Shown here: in pieces, positions 41,701 through 47,483 of the stretch
Position numbering within the stretch: position 1 is the first letter of the stretch
Layout of the letters: every line of letters starts with the position of its first letter
NCBI RefSeq assembly: GCF_003386095.1
Contig: NZ_QREG01000022.1
Span: 1 to 64,000, forward strand
DNA length: 64,000 nt
From: Marinoscillum furvescens DSM 4134
GTDB taxonomy: Bacteria > Bacteroidota > Bacteroidia > Cytophagales > Cyclobacteriaceae
Direction of reading: 5' to 3'
Translations under genes and position numbers: made by a program
The notes under the pieces: model-generated
The model's input: only the letters and a program-made list of their open reading frames with translations
Told to the model about the DNA's origin: nothing
Database searches by the model: none

Positions 41701-42226
41701 CGGTATTTCCATAAAAATCTGCCGGCACATGCCAGTCCCAACGTAGCACGGTAACGTTGCTTCTGCCGTTTACGGTTTCCACACGTACGTTGGTGACCCC
41801 CTCAAACTGTGCTACGCTAAACCCATCACCAGTTGGGTGATCAAAAACACTCCCCCGGTAATTTTGGCCATTATCTACATCATCCGTTCCATATCTACTC
41901 GCATCGTCGTTGAGTTTCAAGATTTCGTAAGACCCATGGCCCATGGCAAAATCCCACAACTCGTTGTGGTTATTAGCAGCATTAGCATCTTTCAAATAGA
42001 TCACAAAGCGCATGAGGCCTTCGCACGGATAGTATTCCATGTTGTAGTACTCGCCTTTAGTAGCGTAGTAGTTGGTGACGCTGCCCGGATCCATCAGCGG
42101 CACGCTGATTTGTGGTTCGTTTTGGGCTGAGACCTGGAGGGGCTGCAGCCACATACTAAAAATACAACACGCAGCAAATAGGAATTGCCGCAGCTTTTGA
42201 TGATTGGTGCTTGTCGATTGATTCAT
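32717..42226 (-). CDS. Giant T9SS-exported protein with LamG and fibronectin-type modules
   Basis: The 3169-residue protein begins with a signal peptide (hydrophobic FLFAACCIFSMWLQPLQV). The N-terminal third has fibronectin type III-like modules (about 230-600). A first LamG/concanavalin-like domain lies near 655-830 (AILYLNGQEVDRTPM, GYIDEVRLHAEAM). Carboxypeptidase-regulatory-like folds lie near 960-1100. A central region (about 1390-1800) is rich in Ser and Gly. Two more LamG domains lie near 2080-2240 and 2285-2440 (HHIAVVYDIDRENAELFIDG). A module near 2680 is shared with the next gene. The last ~90 residues are a T9SS type A sorting tail (VYPNPFTETVTITG ... YFIRVRLGEQQELLRIIKY). First gene of the operon. 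It is probably a surface adhesin or glycan-binding protein; the ligand is unknown. Confidence 0.93.
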   Translation of the reverse strand: MNQSTSTNHQKLRQFLFAACCIFSMWLQPLQVSAQNEPQISVPLMDPGSVTNYYATKGEYYNMEYYPCEGLMRFVIYLKDANAANNHNELWDFAMGHGSYEILKLNDDASRYGTDDVDNGQNYRGSVFDHPTGDGFSVAQFEGVTNVRVETVNGRSNVTVLRWDWHVPADFYGNTAVPLSMHMDWEDKNSETTGNTTQLPDLSFPLMGPMSPPRASPLTNTRGFNVTWDAFADCLGSSESNVTLSLYRYSDQEAPRLIASGLSPSLASYDDVHDAATNPIDECNDYYYRIRPVVNNDFGDHEQQLSTDEVERVKYLELLPEPTNIQATQDLCSGEINITWEWYENNPSDGFLIEWGTNTNTIYELTTTAGSARSYTHAINDAEDRDRNLYYRVRSVNSCGPTNKTNTSSVLGIALASPNATPSNVTLTQQTNGVEVTWDESITNEKGFKLVRTRTGGGRAEVTLDPNTTSYLDTDTEVCESYAYEVIAFNDCGETTSGESAPISVITDLSLAYEPDFLETSKGYFTDRAELIWSMKDVEPYVDFQKIYRRELGSAVVPQLIATLDGQVRSFEDPRIDAGVLYEYFVIAEATCGLEDLQSYDISLLDGQDFADWTKPTQGVAYGVSLRSPVAVVNGNISYGGGIAVPDVRVVAEREAGLSGSSLVFGAGDKFHVPHSTSLEFEDQFTGSVWFKTTANTTQVVFYKDGLWEVSTDGSDLTIYVSNGTWQRLHASDVIETGNYYNVTTTYDGSVAILYLNGQEVDRTPMTGNLQGDGKSVIFGGYKDARYDFHGYIDEVRLHAEAMDSMTVARTYGRYFAKDEYSLRAYWPMNEGVGPYLFDASNTGGVYNKNDGEIGTAQWSNDIPTSSQLGNSGYTNDAGNYTIAGIYYSGTGENFTVTPTITLAGVVHEFDPGNQVVFLGEGNSVQNGVDFEDVSSFQVTGKVVFDYGSQNAGSEDVGIYLDGIPVSDGVGNAVKTDENGEFNISIPIGEHVLSFKKGFHDFENDGLWPPDGSKHDFQEDVSGIVVLDQTLRKIAGRVVGGTREGEKPVGFDRSVNNIGQAQFDLVSENGLIKTTVVTDVNSGEYEVELPPLNYLVKLPGTNDPGIDVINNPGISFSGLETLELSEVFADLVDRDTVYNGSGEVDRVDEYTYHLKRNFIYRNAPQIQVTEGSEGLEGEQYLGERTGTFADDEGAEYTMTLTDGSGYQLGMPVYQMARRYGLKIAVFETYTNYDSGSGVDDVVPLNDATINISNTVGPGYYYDQFGAFNNYPAGSTDQITLADADGDTTYYFTADEPNLNINESDPAESYTRALAISVQAGGNTATWPNPLDASEAQLVYVLGSKGTNTNFITKAPDKVDFILRDPPGSESYATIESGQSFTKSESMSIASESSVNMNLGVGLGLNTLVGGGICGVGEIFEIKAEATVGFNVSTSVGTEGEKVETYEFTQSFSTNDDIIDVGADGDLFIGKSENFRYGISDNLELIPAELCGLTEVLCVDGMPSVYGSDGREYKLGRRYGFYLVPDGEPTYFIYSQNHIENYLLPDYITLRNTVMENNPAYVSRLLPEHSNYGTNNDDPVWDAAVSSEDPYLTEEEDLDGPSYVFTPANPSDIDSIRWYNQQIRLWKETLAQNEQEKIEAINSGVGKENYSVSGGAVYNNQKTFTQSGTRTTTFELALGMSAGASVSLDGYGVSMSMELSAAFEQSFGMSSSITEESTITYAYELNDPDVGDFMSVDVYPGVNGNGPVFSIFGGQTMCPHEAEITTKYYQPGTVISNGTLQREKPKIDVAVAEVFNVPADEEAVFTLTLTNESESFDDQLYTLEVVESTNPDGAVLQIDGATFNTSREYLVPGSGAINKTLTMKRGPFEYDYEDIKIVIRSLCQYDPTDNDVDITDTVSISAHFLPVCTDVSIQRPADLWTANFESEDTVSIVINDFNVNYAGFEHITLEYKPSQSSIWTPVETFYRESDDEEALLIPRDNPVITYDWSVKDLPDGTYDLRAYTSCYVPANDGYVQAESAVNSGLIDRVNPHPFGNPSPADGVLSPNDELMIQFNEPINSGILTSSSFDIRGVLNGGDLRHEAAVHFDGVDDYMQIPEGLNLSRKSFSIDMYVKRDDTNAAVLFSQGTRAESGLEIGFDAAGHVYLTLADTVITSTTAIVDDAWHHIAVVYDIDRENAELFIDGTSDIVDNSFVTAYKDQGAIAVAKSVFDESLHFAGYIHELRIWNRALSVADVNTAATKRMARTSRGLLANWQMEEAHGTIAQEKVKLLHADVHGTWQVFPAGLSIAFDGSGYAEAVAPALSAEQSFTVEFWVKTTDTNASILATGKGNGTDSNQNGWNLRINEDGKLEVHNHGESFLLASSAINDGDWHHVALSCNRLGNINGFLDGVAGNAVEAAGYTGFSGSKLWVGARGWFDGSVQENDEYFTGNLDELRIWNTNRSLTQVVQDQYNKLTGEEAALVAYYPGESYVEVGGILVSKATAANHAADGSLTFSGQEFSEIAPNVKLPRPVEKVNFTYSSNGDKVVLSPTDADARIENTILEITVKDIQDLNGNSLQYPVTWAAYIDRNQVVWLQEDIRLEKDLGETLTFETRVTNTGGAIAEFTIDNLPSWLKATPASGSVEPLSSVPVTFEVNKGLNIGKYNQDIYLRTDFGYDERLELDLKVYQAPPADWTVNPSEYQYSMSVIAQVMLEGALSRDEDVAVAAIVDGEVRGVAHLEYIAAYDNYQAYLSIYSNVPAGEEVDFYVWNASEGRIHANVTPNFDFESDKRHGTPASPEVLEVPDYVRKELQVQKGWQWVSFNLQSSEQSDVNSFMAGFDAQEGDLLKGQYVFDQYDPTIGWFGSLTANGGLQSHQMYKLKSDRAGEFVFEGEIPDPADVTISVNEGWNWISFISQRNMNLNEALSAYDATVGDEIKSQRAFAVYTGSANGWLGSLETLVPGEGYLLHAALADEFVYPKESVVNGRLDTSVPELPVAIDVFKYPNNMSLIAQLPGSGEDTLIVYHQGEVVGYGLPAGGYSGQQLYFTTIFGNGPHGELEFVALNQSLTPLDPPSDISFAPDQRLGSLTQPVLFTSRVMSVASTQSEVYPNPFTETVTITGDAGAGSSLHIELLDVSGRLLGTVHTESSASGAFEITWDGRIGETSVQAGMYFIRVRLGEQQELLRIIKY

Positions 42227-42273
42227 AATTTATTGAGGTTAGGGAAAAACATTAGTTAATCACCACGGATGAC

Positions 42274-42305
42274 CACCTATAGATGCTGCCATCCGACGAT
42301 TCAAA
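42274..42305 (-). promoter_or_regulatory. Candidate promoter of the giant-protein operon
   Basis: On the minus strand TTTG (42302-42305), a 20-bp spacer and TATAGGTG (42274-42281) fit the Bacteroidota pattern with a weak -7 box. The start codon is 48 bp downstream. It shares the 339-bp intergenic region 42227-42565 with the divergent regulator gene; apart from the two promoter candidates I see nothing else there. Confidence 0.3.
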
Positions 42306-42484
42306 AAGAGCCAATAGAGCGTTTAAAGCCTAAAAATCCACCCCTACAACACTGATACAGCCTGAAAAAATGGTTGGGAATGTGCTGCCGGTTTGGTGAT
42401 AACATTGACTAAATAATCGCAGCTCAAAAAAAGCAGAATCCCTGTTTCGAAACTGGTCAGATTTGTTACGATACCGGTCAATTG

Positions 42485-42516
42485 TTTGGTGAGGGCTCTG
42501 TTTCGCATTAAATTTA
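42485..42516 (+). promoter_or_regulatory. Candidate promoter of the hybrid two-component gene
   Basis: TTTG (42485-42488), a 20-bp spacer and TAAATTTA (42509-42516) match TTTG/TAnnTTTG at all but one fixed position. The ATG at 42566 is 49 bp downstream. Confidence 0.5.
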
Positions 42517-42565
42517 CGATTGCCAGTTCCAGCCTTGGATGTTTTTTTGACCACCAACCGATCCA

Positions 42566-44653
42566 ATGAAGCGCTTAACTTTAAGTAGCCTGGTAGCTAC
42601 TGGCACCCAACATGCAGACACTCCGCAGGAAAGTAAAAAAGTGCGGATGCTCAATACGTTTTTCCTTATAAGAATGGGTCTTTCCGTTCTTTTTCTACTG
42701 GAAGATTACCTCATCCCAAAGTTTCCTTTTGTCATCAGCCTGAGCATTCATGGCACAGTCATGCTGGCCATCGTCGGTTTGTTTTACCTACAGCACCGCG
42801 CCAGGCATCATGTCGCATGTGGCATTTTCCTTTTGATGATTTACACCGAGGTTTTTGCTTTTTCGTACCTGCTGCAGCCGGGGATGGGCGCAGAGTATTT
42901 TTACCTGTCCTTCCCGCTGGTAGCTCTCGTGTTTTTCGACAATCAGTGGGTAAACATCGCCTATTTCCTTCTGGCCATTGCCTGCTTTTTTCTACCAAAA
43001 GTTTTGATGGATTTGCCGGGCAAAGATGATGTCCTTCCATTTTCTACACTCGGTTTATTCATCACCATTTACATCATTGTCAATTATTTCAAACGCCTCA
43101 ACCTGAAAAATGAAAATCAACTGGCCGAACAACGCAATCAGGCTGTAGAAGACCATGCGCTCATTCGTAAGCAAAAATCACAACTGGAAGAACTCCATAG
43201 CTATCAGCGCCGATTCTTCGAAAACCTGGCGCACGAGGTTCGCACACCTATTACCATATTGAAAGGTACCTTCTATCAGGTATTTAAAAGTGGGCCCAGC
43301 CCTTCGCACAAAGAAAACATCGATGGTCAAATTCATCGGATAGAGCGCATTGTCAACGACGTGATTGACCTTTCGAAGATGACCTCCAATCACCTGGAGC
43401 TAAACCTTAAGGCCATCAATATTTCGGAGCTGGTGCATAAGGTGCATCAAATGTTTGCCGCCAGTTATCACCAAAAAGGTGTAGACCTGAACTTGCACGA
43501 CTATACAGATCGCAAACAACAAGTACAGGCAGATACGGTCTATCTGGAACGCTCTATCAACAACCTGCTCAACAATGCTTTGAAGTACACCGATAAAGGT
43601 GGGCAAGTAACCCTGGAGCTTCGTTATGGCCCACTGAAAAACACTATTTACTTAAGTGTAAAGGACACCGGTATTGGGATCTGCGAATCAGATTTGGAGT
43701 TTATCTTCGATCAGTTTTATCAGGCAAAAAATTCTGTGAATGAAGCCGGAGGTAGTGGGATAGGCCTGGCATATGCTCGCGAGATCATAGATATGCACGG
43801 GGGTCAAATCAAAGTATTCAGTATTCCCAACAAGGGCTCAAAATTTATCATTCTGTTGCCTTTGACGAGCCCTGCAGCATCAGCCTATCAGTCCAGTTCC
43901 GTACCCATCCAGACTGTGGAGCAAGAGTTGACTGATTCTTTGACAGCTAAACCTAAAATGTTGCTGGTAGAAGATCAGCCCGAACTAAGGCAAATGATTA
44001 GCTCGATCTTTCCGGATTTTGCGTGTATGCACGCTTCTAATGGAGTAGAGGGTCTCGACTTGATCAAAAGCAATACTTTTGAAATTATACTGGTGGATTA
44101 CATGATGCCCAGGATGAACGGCCGTGAGTTTATCACTCAGCTCAAGGCTGCCGGCAATTGTACCCCCATTATCGTAATCACGGCTTTGGCTGATGCCAAA
44201 TTAGCTATGCTGCGTCTGGGTGTAGATGATTTTCTGGCCAAACCATTTGACCCGGAAGAGCTCATAGCTCGGGTAAACAACTCCCTGATCAATGCGCAGA
44301 GCCGGCAGGAGTACATCAAAATCAGCTCCGAACCACTGGAAAACCCAGACAAAGCACTCATCGAAAAGCTTCAGTCTCACATTGCTAGTCACTGTTCGGA
44401 ATTTAACTTAAGTGTGGAGATGCTGTGTAATGAATTTGGGCTGTCGGCCAGTAGTCTGTACCGAAAAATCAAATCCGCCACAGGCCTGAGTACTCGGGAG
44501 TTTCTCACAGAGGTAAAACTCCAAAAGGCACGGAATATCAAAATGACTAACCCGGACATCACTGCCAGAGAGCTGTCTCTGCACTGTGGCTGGAAAAACC
44601 AGACCCACTTCAGTCAGCTCTATCAGCGCAGGTTTGGCACTTCCATTTCCTGA
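42566..44653 (+). CDS. Hybrid two-component regulator (membrane kinase, receiver, AraC output)
   Basis: The 695-residue protein has about six transmembrane segments (30-170). HisKA follows with phospho-His223 in NLAHEVRTPITILKG, then HATPase_c (NNLLNNALKYTDKG, GSGIGLAYAREIIDMHGG). A receiver domain has phospho-Asp511 in ILVDYMMPRMNG and Lys in LAKPFDPEE. An AraC-type helix-turn-helix pair ends it (600-695, LSASSLYRKIKSATGLSTREF). It lacks the periplasmic propeller of classic polysaccharide-utilisation regulators, so the signal is probably sensed within or near the membrane. It is divergent from the giant-protein operon and may control it. Its 3' end overlaps the converging LuxR-type gene by 31 bp. 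Confidence 0.94.
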   Translation: MKRLTLSSLVATGTQHADTPQESKKVRMLNTFFLIRMGLSVLFLLEDYLIPKFPFVISLSIHGTVMLAIVGLFYLQHRARHHVACGIFLLMIYTEVFAFSYLLQPGMGAEYFYLSFPLVALVFFDNQWVNIAYFLLAIACFFLPKVLMDLPGKDDVLPFSTLGLFITIYIIVNYFKRLNLKNENQLAEQRNQAVEDHALIRKQKSQLEELHSYQRRFFENLAHEVRTPITILKGTFYQVFKSGPSPSHKENIDGQIHRIERIVNDVIDLSKMTSNHLELNLKAINISELVHKVHQMFAASYHQKGVDLNLHDYTDRKQQVQADTVYLERSINNLLNNALKYTDKGGQVTLELRYGPLKNTIYLSVKDTGIGICESDLEFIFDQFYQAKNSVNEAGGSGIGLAYAREIIDMHGGQIKVFSIPNKGSKFIILLPLTSPAASAYQSSSVPIQTVEQELTDSLTAKPKMLLVEDQPELRQMISSIFPDFACMHASNGVEGLDLIKSNTFEIILVDYMMPRMNGREFITQLKAAGNCTPIIVITALADAKLAMLRLGVDDFLAKPFDPEELIARVNNSLINAQSRQEYIKISSEPLENPDKALIEKLQSHIASHCSEFNLSVEMLCNEFGLSASSLYRKIKSATGLSTREFLTEVKLQKARNIKMTNPDITARELSLHCGWKNQTHFSQLYQRRFGTSIS

Positions 44654-46368
44654 TCTCTACCTACCTCCTGCAAAAACATAAGCAAGTTGGTTTCTGTATT
44701 GGAGATACCCAGCTTCTTGCGAAGCCTGCGTCTTGCTTGTTCTATAGCATTGACCGAAACGCCCAGCAGCGTGGCAATTTCTTTGCTGGAGAGGTTCATG
44801 CGCAAGTATGCACACAAGCGCTGCTCATTGGTGGTCAGCTCTGGAAATCGCTCGTAGAGTGAACTAAAAAATCCCGTGTGCACTTTCTCAAAATGCTCTT
44901 TGAAGCGCTCCCAATCCTGATCGGCATGCAGGTGGTTGCCCAGCTTTTTCGAAAGCGCTTTGATATGCTGAGCATCAGCTTCGCCCTCGAGTGCCTTAAG
45001 GCTTTTTTGGAGGTCTTGTAGCACGCTGTTTTTCTGGGTGAGCCACAGCGTGGTAGTGGCTAGTTGCTGCTTTTCATTTTGGAGATCCTTTTCGCGCAGC
45101 TTTAGCTGAAAGTCCAACTCCTGATTGTGAGCGGACAGCCGCTGGTGCTCAATCTTAGCTTTCAGAGCTTGTTTCTCTTTTACTGTTACCTCCTCCTTCA
45201 ACGTATTGATTTTGTTTCCCAACGCCAGGGAAAACAGTAGGGTCTCCAGCGCAGAACCTATCTCAAGTATGTTGAAGTTTTTGACCCAACCGGGCAGCTC
45301 TATAGCTACGCCCACACTGATGGCCAGTATGGTGCCCAGCAGATACAGCGCCCAGGCAATGAGAAAGAGCAAAGCCCGCTGCTCACCTCTGAAATGGAGC
45401 AAGGCGGCCACAAAAGGAAAAATAAGTGCATTGTGGAAAATGAAAAGCATGAGCGGCTTGATGACCACCTCATAATCTGCCACAAACGAAAGCCCACAAA
45501 ACAGCACCCCAAGTATGGCCAGCACGTTCATATAATGATAGAAAAAGCGATTGTTTTTCTTCAGGTTTAGAAAGGCAGAGGTAAACCAGGCACTGAGGAT
45601 CTCCACCACTCCGGCAAAGAGCACAAATGCATTTTGCTTCATGTAAAAACTCTCTGACCAAAACAGCTGCGTACCGTAACCCGAAAGTGACAAAAACAAA
45701 AACAGGTTGGCCAGCGGAAGGCCTACCATAAAGAGGTAGATGCGCTCACGTACAGAAAAGAATAAAAACAAATTGTACAGCGCCATTACAATGAGCCAGC
45801 CATAATACATGCCGTGCACGAGATCAGACTCCAGACGCTCCCGGGTAAATGCATCAGGGCTGCTCACACTTGCTGTCAAATTCATGGAATTGTGGGAGTG
45901 CGCACGGATGTATACCTGGTGCATTCCCGGCTCCATGGTTAGATCAAACCCAAAGCCAACAAACTCTACCGGGCGTGTACTCCAGGGCCAAAGGTCTCCA
46001 GTGTGATGACTGGCCACCAGCTTACCCTCGTGGTAGTGGTAGAGTTCTAGCGTGTCAAACAATGGATAGTGAAACGCCAGTACGATTTCCTTGTCCACTT
46101 CGCTATTCTCAAATTGCAGCCGCAGCCAGTAGGGATCTTCTTGCAGCCCAAGGGAGACATTGGGCAGGTAGTCAAACTGCTGCTGCCAATCGTTTGAACG
46201 AATGTCTACTATAGTAAGGGAGGTGGTAGTATCTCGGATGTAAGCCATTTCATTGCCTTGTAGCCGATAGCTTTCGGACAGCTTCGAGACGTCCACCACC
46301 TGTGCAGCCGCTAAACCTACCAGGAGGTAGCAAAACACCACGAGCACATAGGATTTGAGGCGACTCAT
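44623..46368 (-). CDS. 7TMR-DISM sensor with LuxR-type DNA-binding domain
   Basis: The 581-residue protein has a signal peptide (MSRLKSYVLVVFCYLLVGLA). A periplasmic 7TMR-DISMED2 carbohydrate-binding-like domain (about 30-155) follows. Seven transmembrane helices lie at about 175-385 and a long coiled coil at about 390-470. A C-terminal LuxR/GerE-like helix-turn-helix reads ELTTNEQRLCAYL, SSKEIATLLGVSVNAIEQ and RRRLRKKLGI. It is a one-component membrane transcription regulator, likely sensing an extracytoplasmic ligand. The upstream CruF-like gene overlaps its start by 4 bp (ATGA), so the two are an operon. Its 3' end overlaps the hybrid regulator by 31 bp on the opposite strand. Confidence 0.9.
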   Translation of the reverse strand: MSRLKSYVLVVFCYLLVGLAAAQVVDVSKLSESYRLQGNEMAYIRDTTTSLTIVDIRSNDWQQQFDYLPNVSLGLQEDPYWLRLQFENSEVDKEIVLAFHYPLFDTLELYHYHEGKLVASHHTGDLWPWSTRPVEFVGFGFDLTMEPGMHQVYIRAHSHNSMNLTASVSSPDAFTRERLESDLVHGMYYGWLIVMALYNLFLFFSVRERIYLFMVGLPLANLFLFLSLSGYGTQLFWSESFYMKQNAFVLFAGVVEILSAWFTSAFLNLKKNNRFFYHYMNVLAILGVLFCGLSFVADYEVVIKPLMLFIFHNALIFPFVAALLHFRGEQRALLFLIAWALYLLGTILAISVGVAIELPGWVKNFNILEIGSALETLLFSLALGNKINTLKEEVTVKEKQALKAKIEHQRLSAHNQELDFQLKLREKDLQNEKQQLATTTLWLTQKNSVLQDLQKSLKALEGEADAQHIKALSKKLGNHLHADQDWERFKEHFEKVHTGFFSSLYERFPELTTNEQRLCAYLRMNLSSKEIATLLGVSVNAIEQARRRLRKKLGISNTETNLLMFLQEVGRDQEMEVPNLR

Positions 46369-47243
46369 TTTAGGTCAGCGTTTTTATAAACCTGTACCAA
46401 AGCCAGTGCTCCCAATAAGGTCATGGTAAATACGCTCACCAGTGCCAGCGCATAATAGATGTCATAAGTCATCCACAGCTCCACTTCCTCATTTACTGCC
46501 GGTACGGGAGCATTGGGGTCATAGCCCAGCAGTGCGCGAAATGGTTTTGTTATCGTATCTACCGAGAAAATGAGGTAAGCAAGGGCAGGATACGCCCAAA
46601 ACCAGCGGGACTCCAATTGCCTGGGAGTGACTGGGAGCTGCTTGCTCCTGATGAACAAAAAGTACAGCGTATAAATAATGTATACGCACAGGTACCACCC
46701 GGCAAAGTTTTGAATAGGCACCCCAAAGTAGCTCCCTCCGTCTACCCACACCCATAGCCCCACTATGGTAGAGCTCAGCGGATCGAAAGTCATATCCCAC
46801 GCCACCATGATAATCGCAGCGAGTCCTGGGACCAGAAATACGTCACCACGTCCATAGGGCTTGCCGTAGCATCCGGCAAACACATGAGCCATCACCCACG
46901 AAAGGTAGCCCACCGCAAAGTAGGCAAACATGATGATCACTGGCACCTGACCGAGTTTCAACAGCAGCTGATCCGTATAGTAATAGTGACCAAATGGGAA
47001 TGTGGTAGCAATACTCAGCGACTCCAGCGACCAGGCCACCACAAACGTGATGAGAAAAAAGACGAGGGTGTTTTTCTTACCAATCCACTGAAAAGCGTGA
47101 ATGAGCGTAACGCCTCCCATCACCAGGTGGACAATCAGCACCCATAGGTCTATGATTAGGGTGAGGTTGAGCAGGTTTTTAAGAAGTGCGGTAATGACAT
47201 AAAAAACGAGAAGAGACACTACCAGATGTCTGTTGGCTTTCAT
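46365..47243 (-). CDS. CruF-like carotenoid biosynthesis protein (DUF422)
   Basis: The 292-residue integral membrane protein has about eight hydrophobic segments. Family features include ESLSIATTFPFGHYYYTD, a GQVPVIIMFAYFAVGYLSW helix, WDMTFDPLSS and GVPIQNFAGWYLCVYI. Together they fit the carotenoid 1,2-hydratase (CruF, bisanhydrobacterioruberin hydratase) family, which adds water to acyclic carotenoid ends. No other carotenoid gene (crtB, crtI) lies in the window. Instead it forms a 4-bp-overlapping pair with the 7TMR-LuxR regulator. The enzyme role is inferred from family resemblance; an unrelated membrane function is possible. Confidence 0.75.
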   Translation of the reverse strand: MKANRHLVVSLLVFYVITALLKNLLNLTLIIDLWVLIVHLVMGGVTLIHAFQWIGKKNTLVFFLITFVVAWSLESLSIATTFPFGHYYYTDQLLLKLGQVPVIIMFAYFAVGYLSWVMAHVFAGCYGKPYGRGDVFLVPGLAAIIMVAWDMTFDPLSSTIVGLWVWVDGGSYFGVPIQNFAGWYLCVYIIYTLYFLFIRSKQLPVTPRQLESRWFWAYPALAYLIFSVDTITKPFRALLGYDPNAPVPAVNEEVELWMTYDIYYALALVSVFTMTLLGALALVQVYKNADLK

Positions 47244-47426
47244 GGGAACAGGTCGGCGATAGGTTTAAAAATGTGTTAGGTGGGTCTAAAATAGAAAAGC
47301 CTGACGTATAGAAAAACTGCTTTCGACGAATGTTGTAATCCATCCCATCAGTCACGAGTTGTAAAAATTTGTCAATGCAAACCTTTGCAAAAAATCGCCA
47401 GTCCTGGATTTAGCAAAATCAGTGCG

Positions 47427-47443
47427 GATATCTTGTCGATATC
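47427..47443. other. Inverted repeat upstream of the GH97 gene
   Basis: GATATC (47427-47432), spacer TTGTC, GATATC (47438-47443). It lies 40 bp before the GH97 start, next to TACTTTTA (47446-47453), a weak -7-like element. It may be an operator. Confidence 0.3.
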
Positions 47444-47483
47444 ATTACTTTTAGCCCAGCTAATAATCAACGTATAAAGAAGT

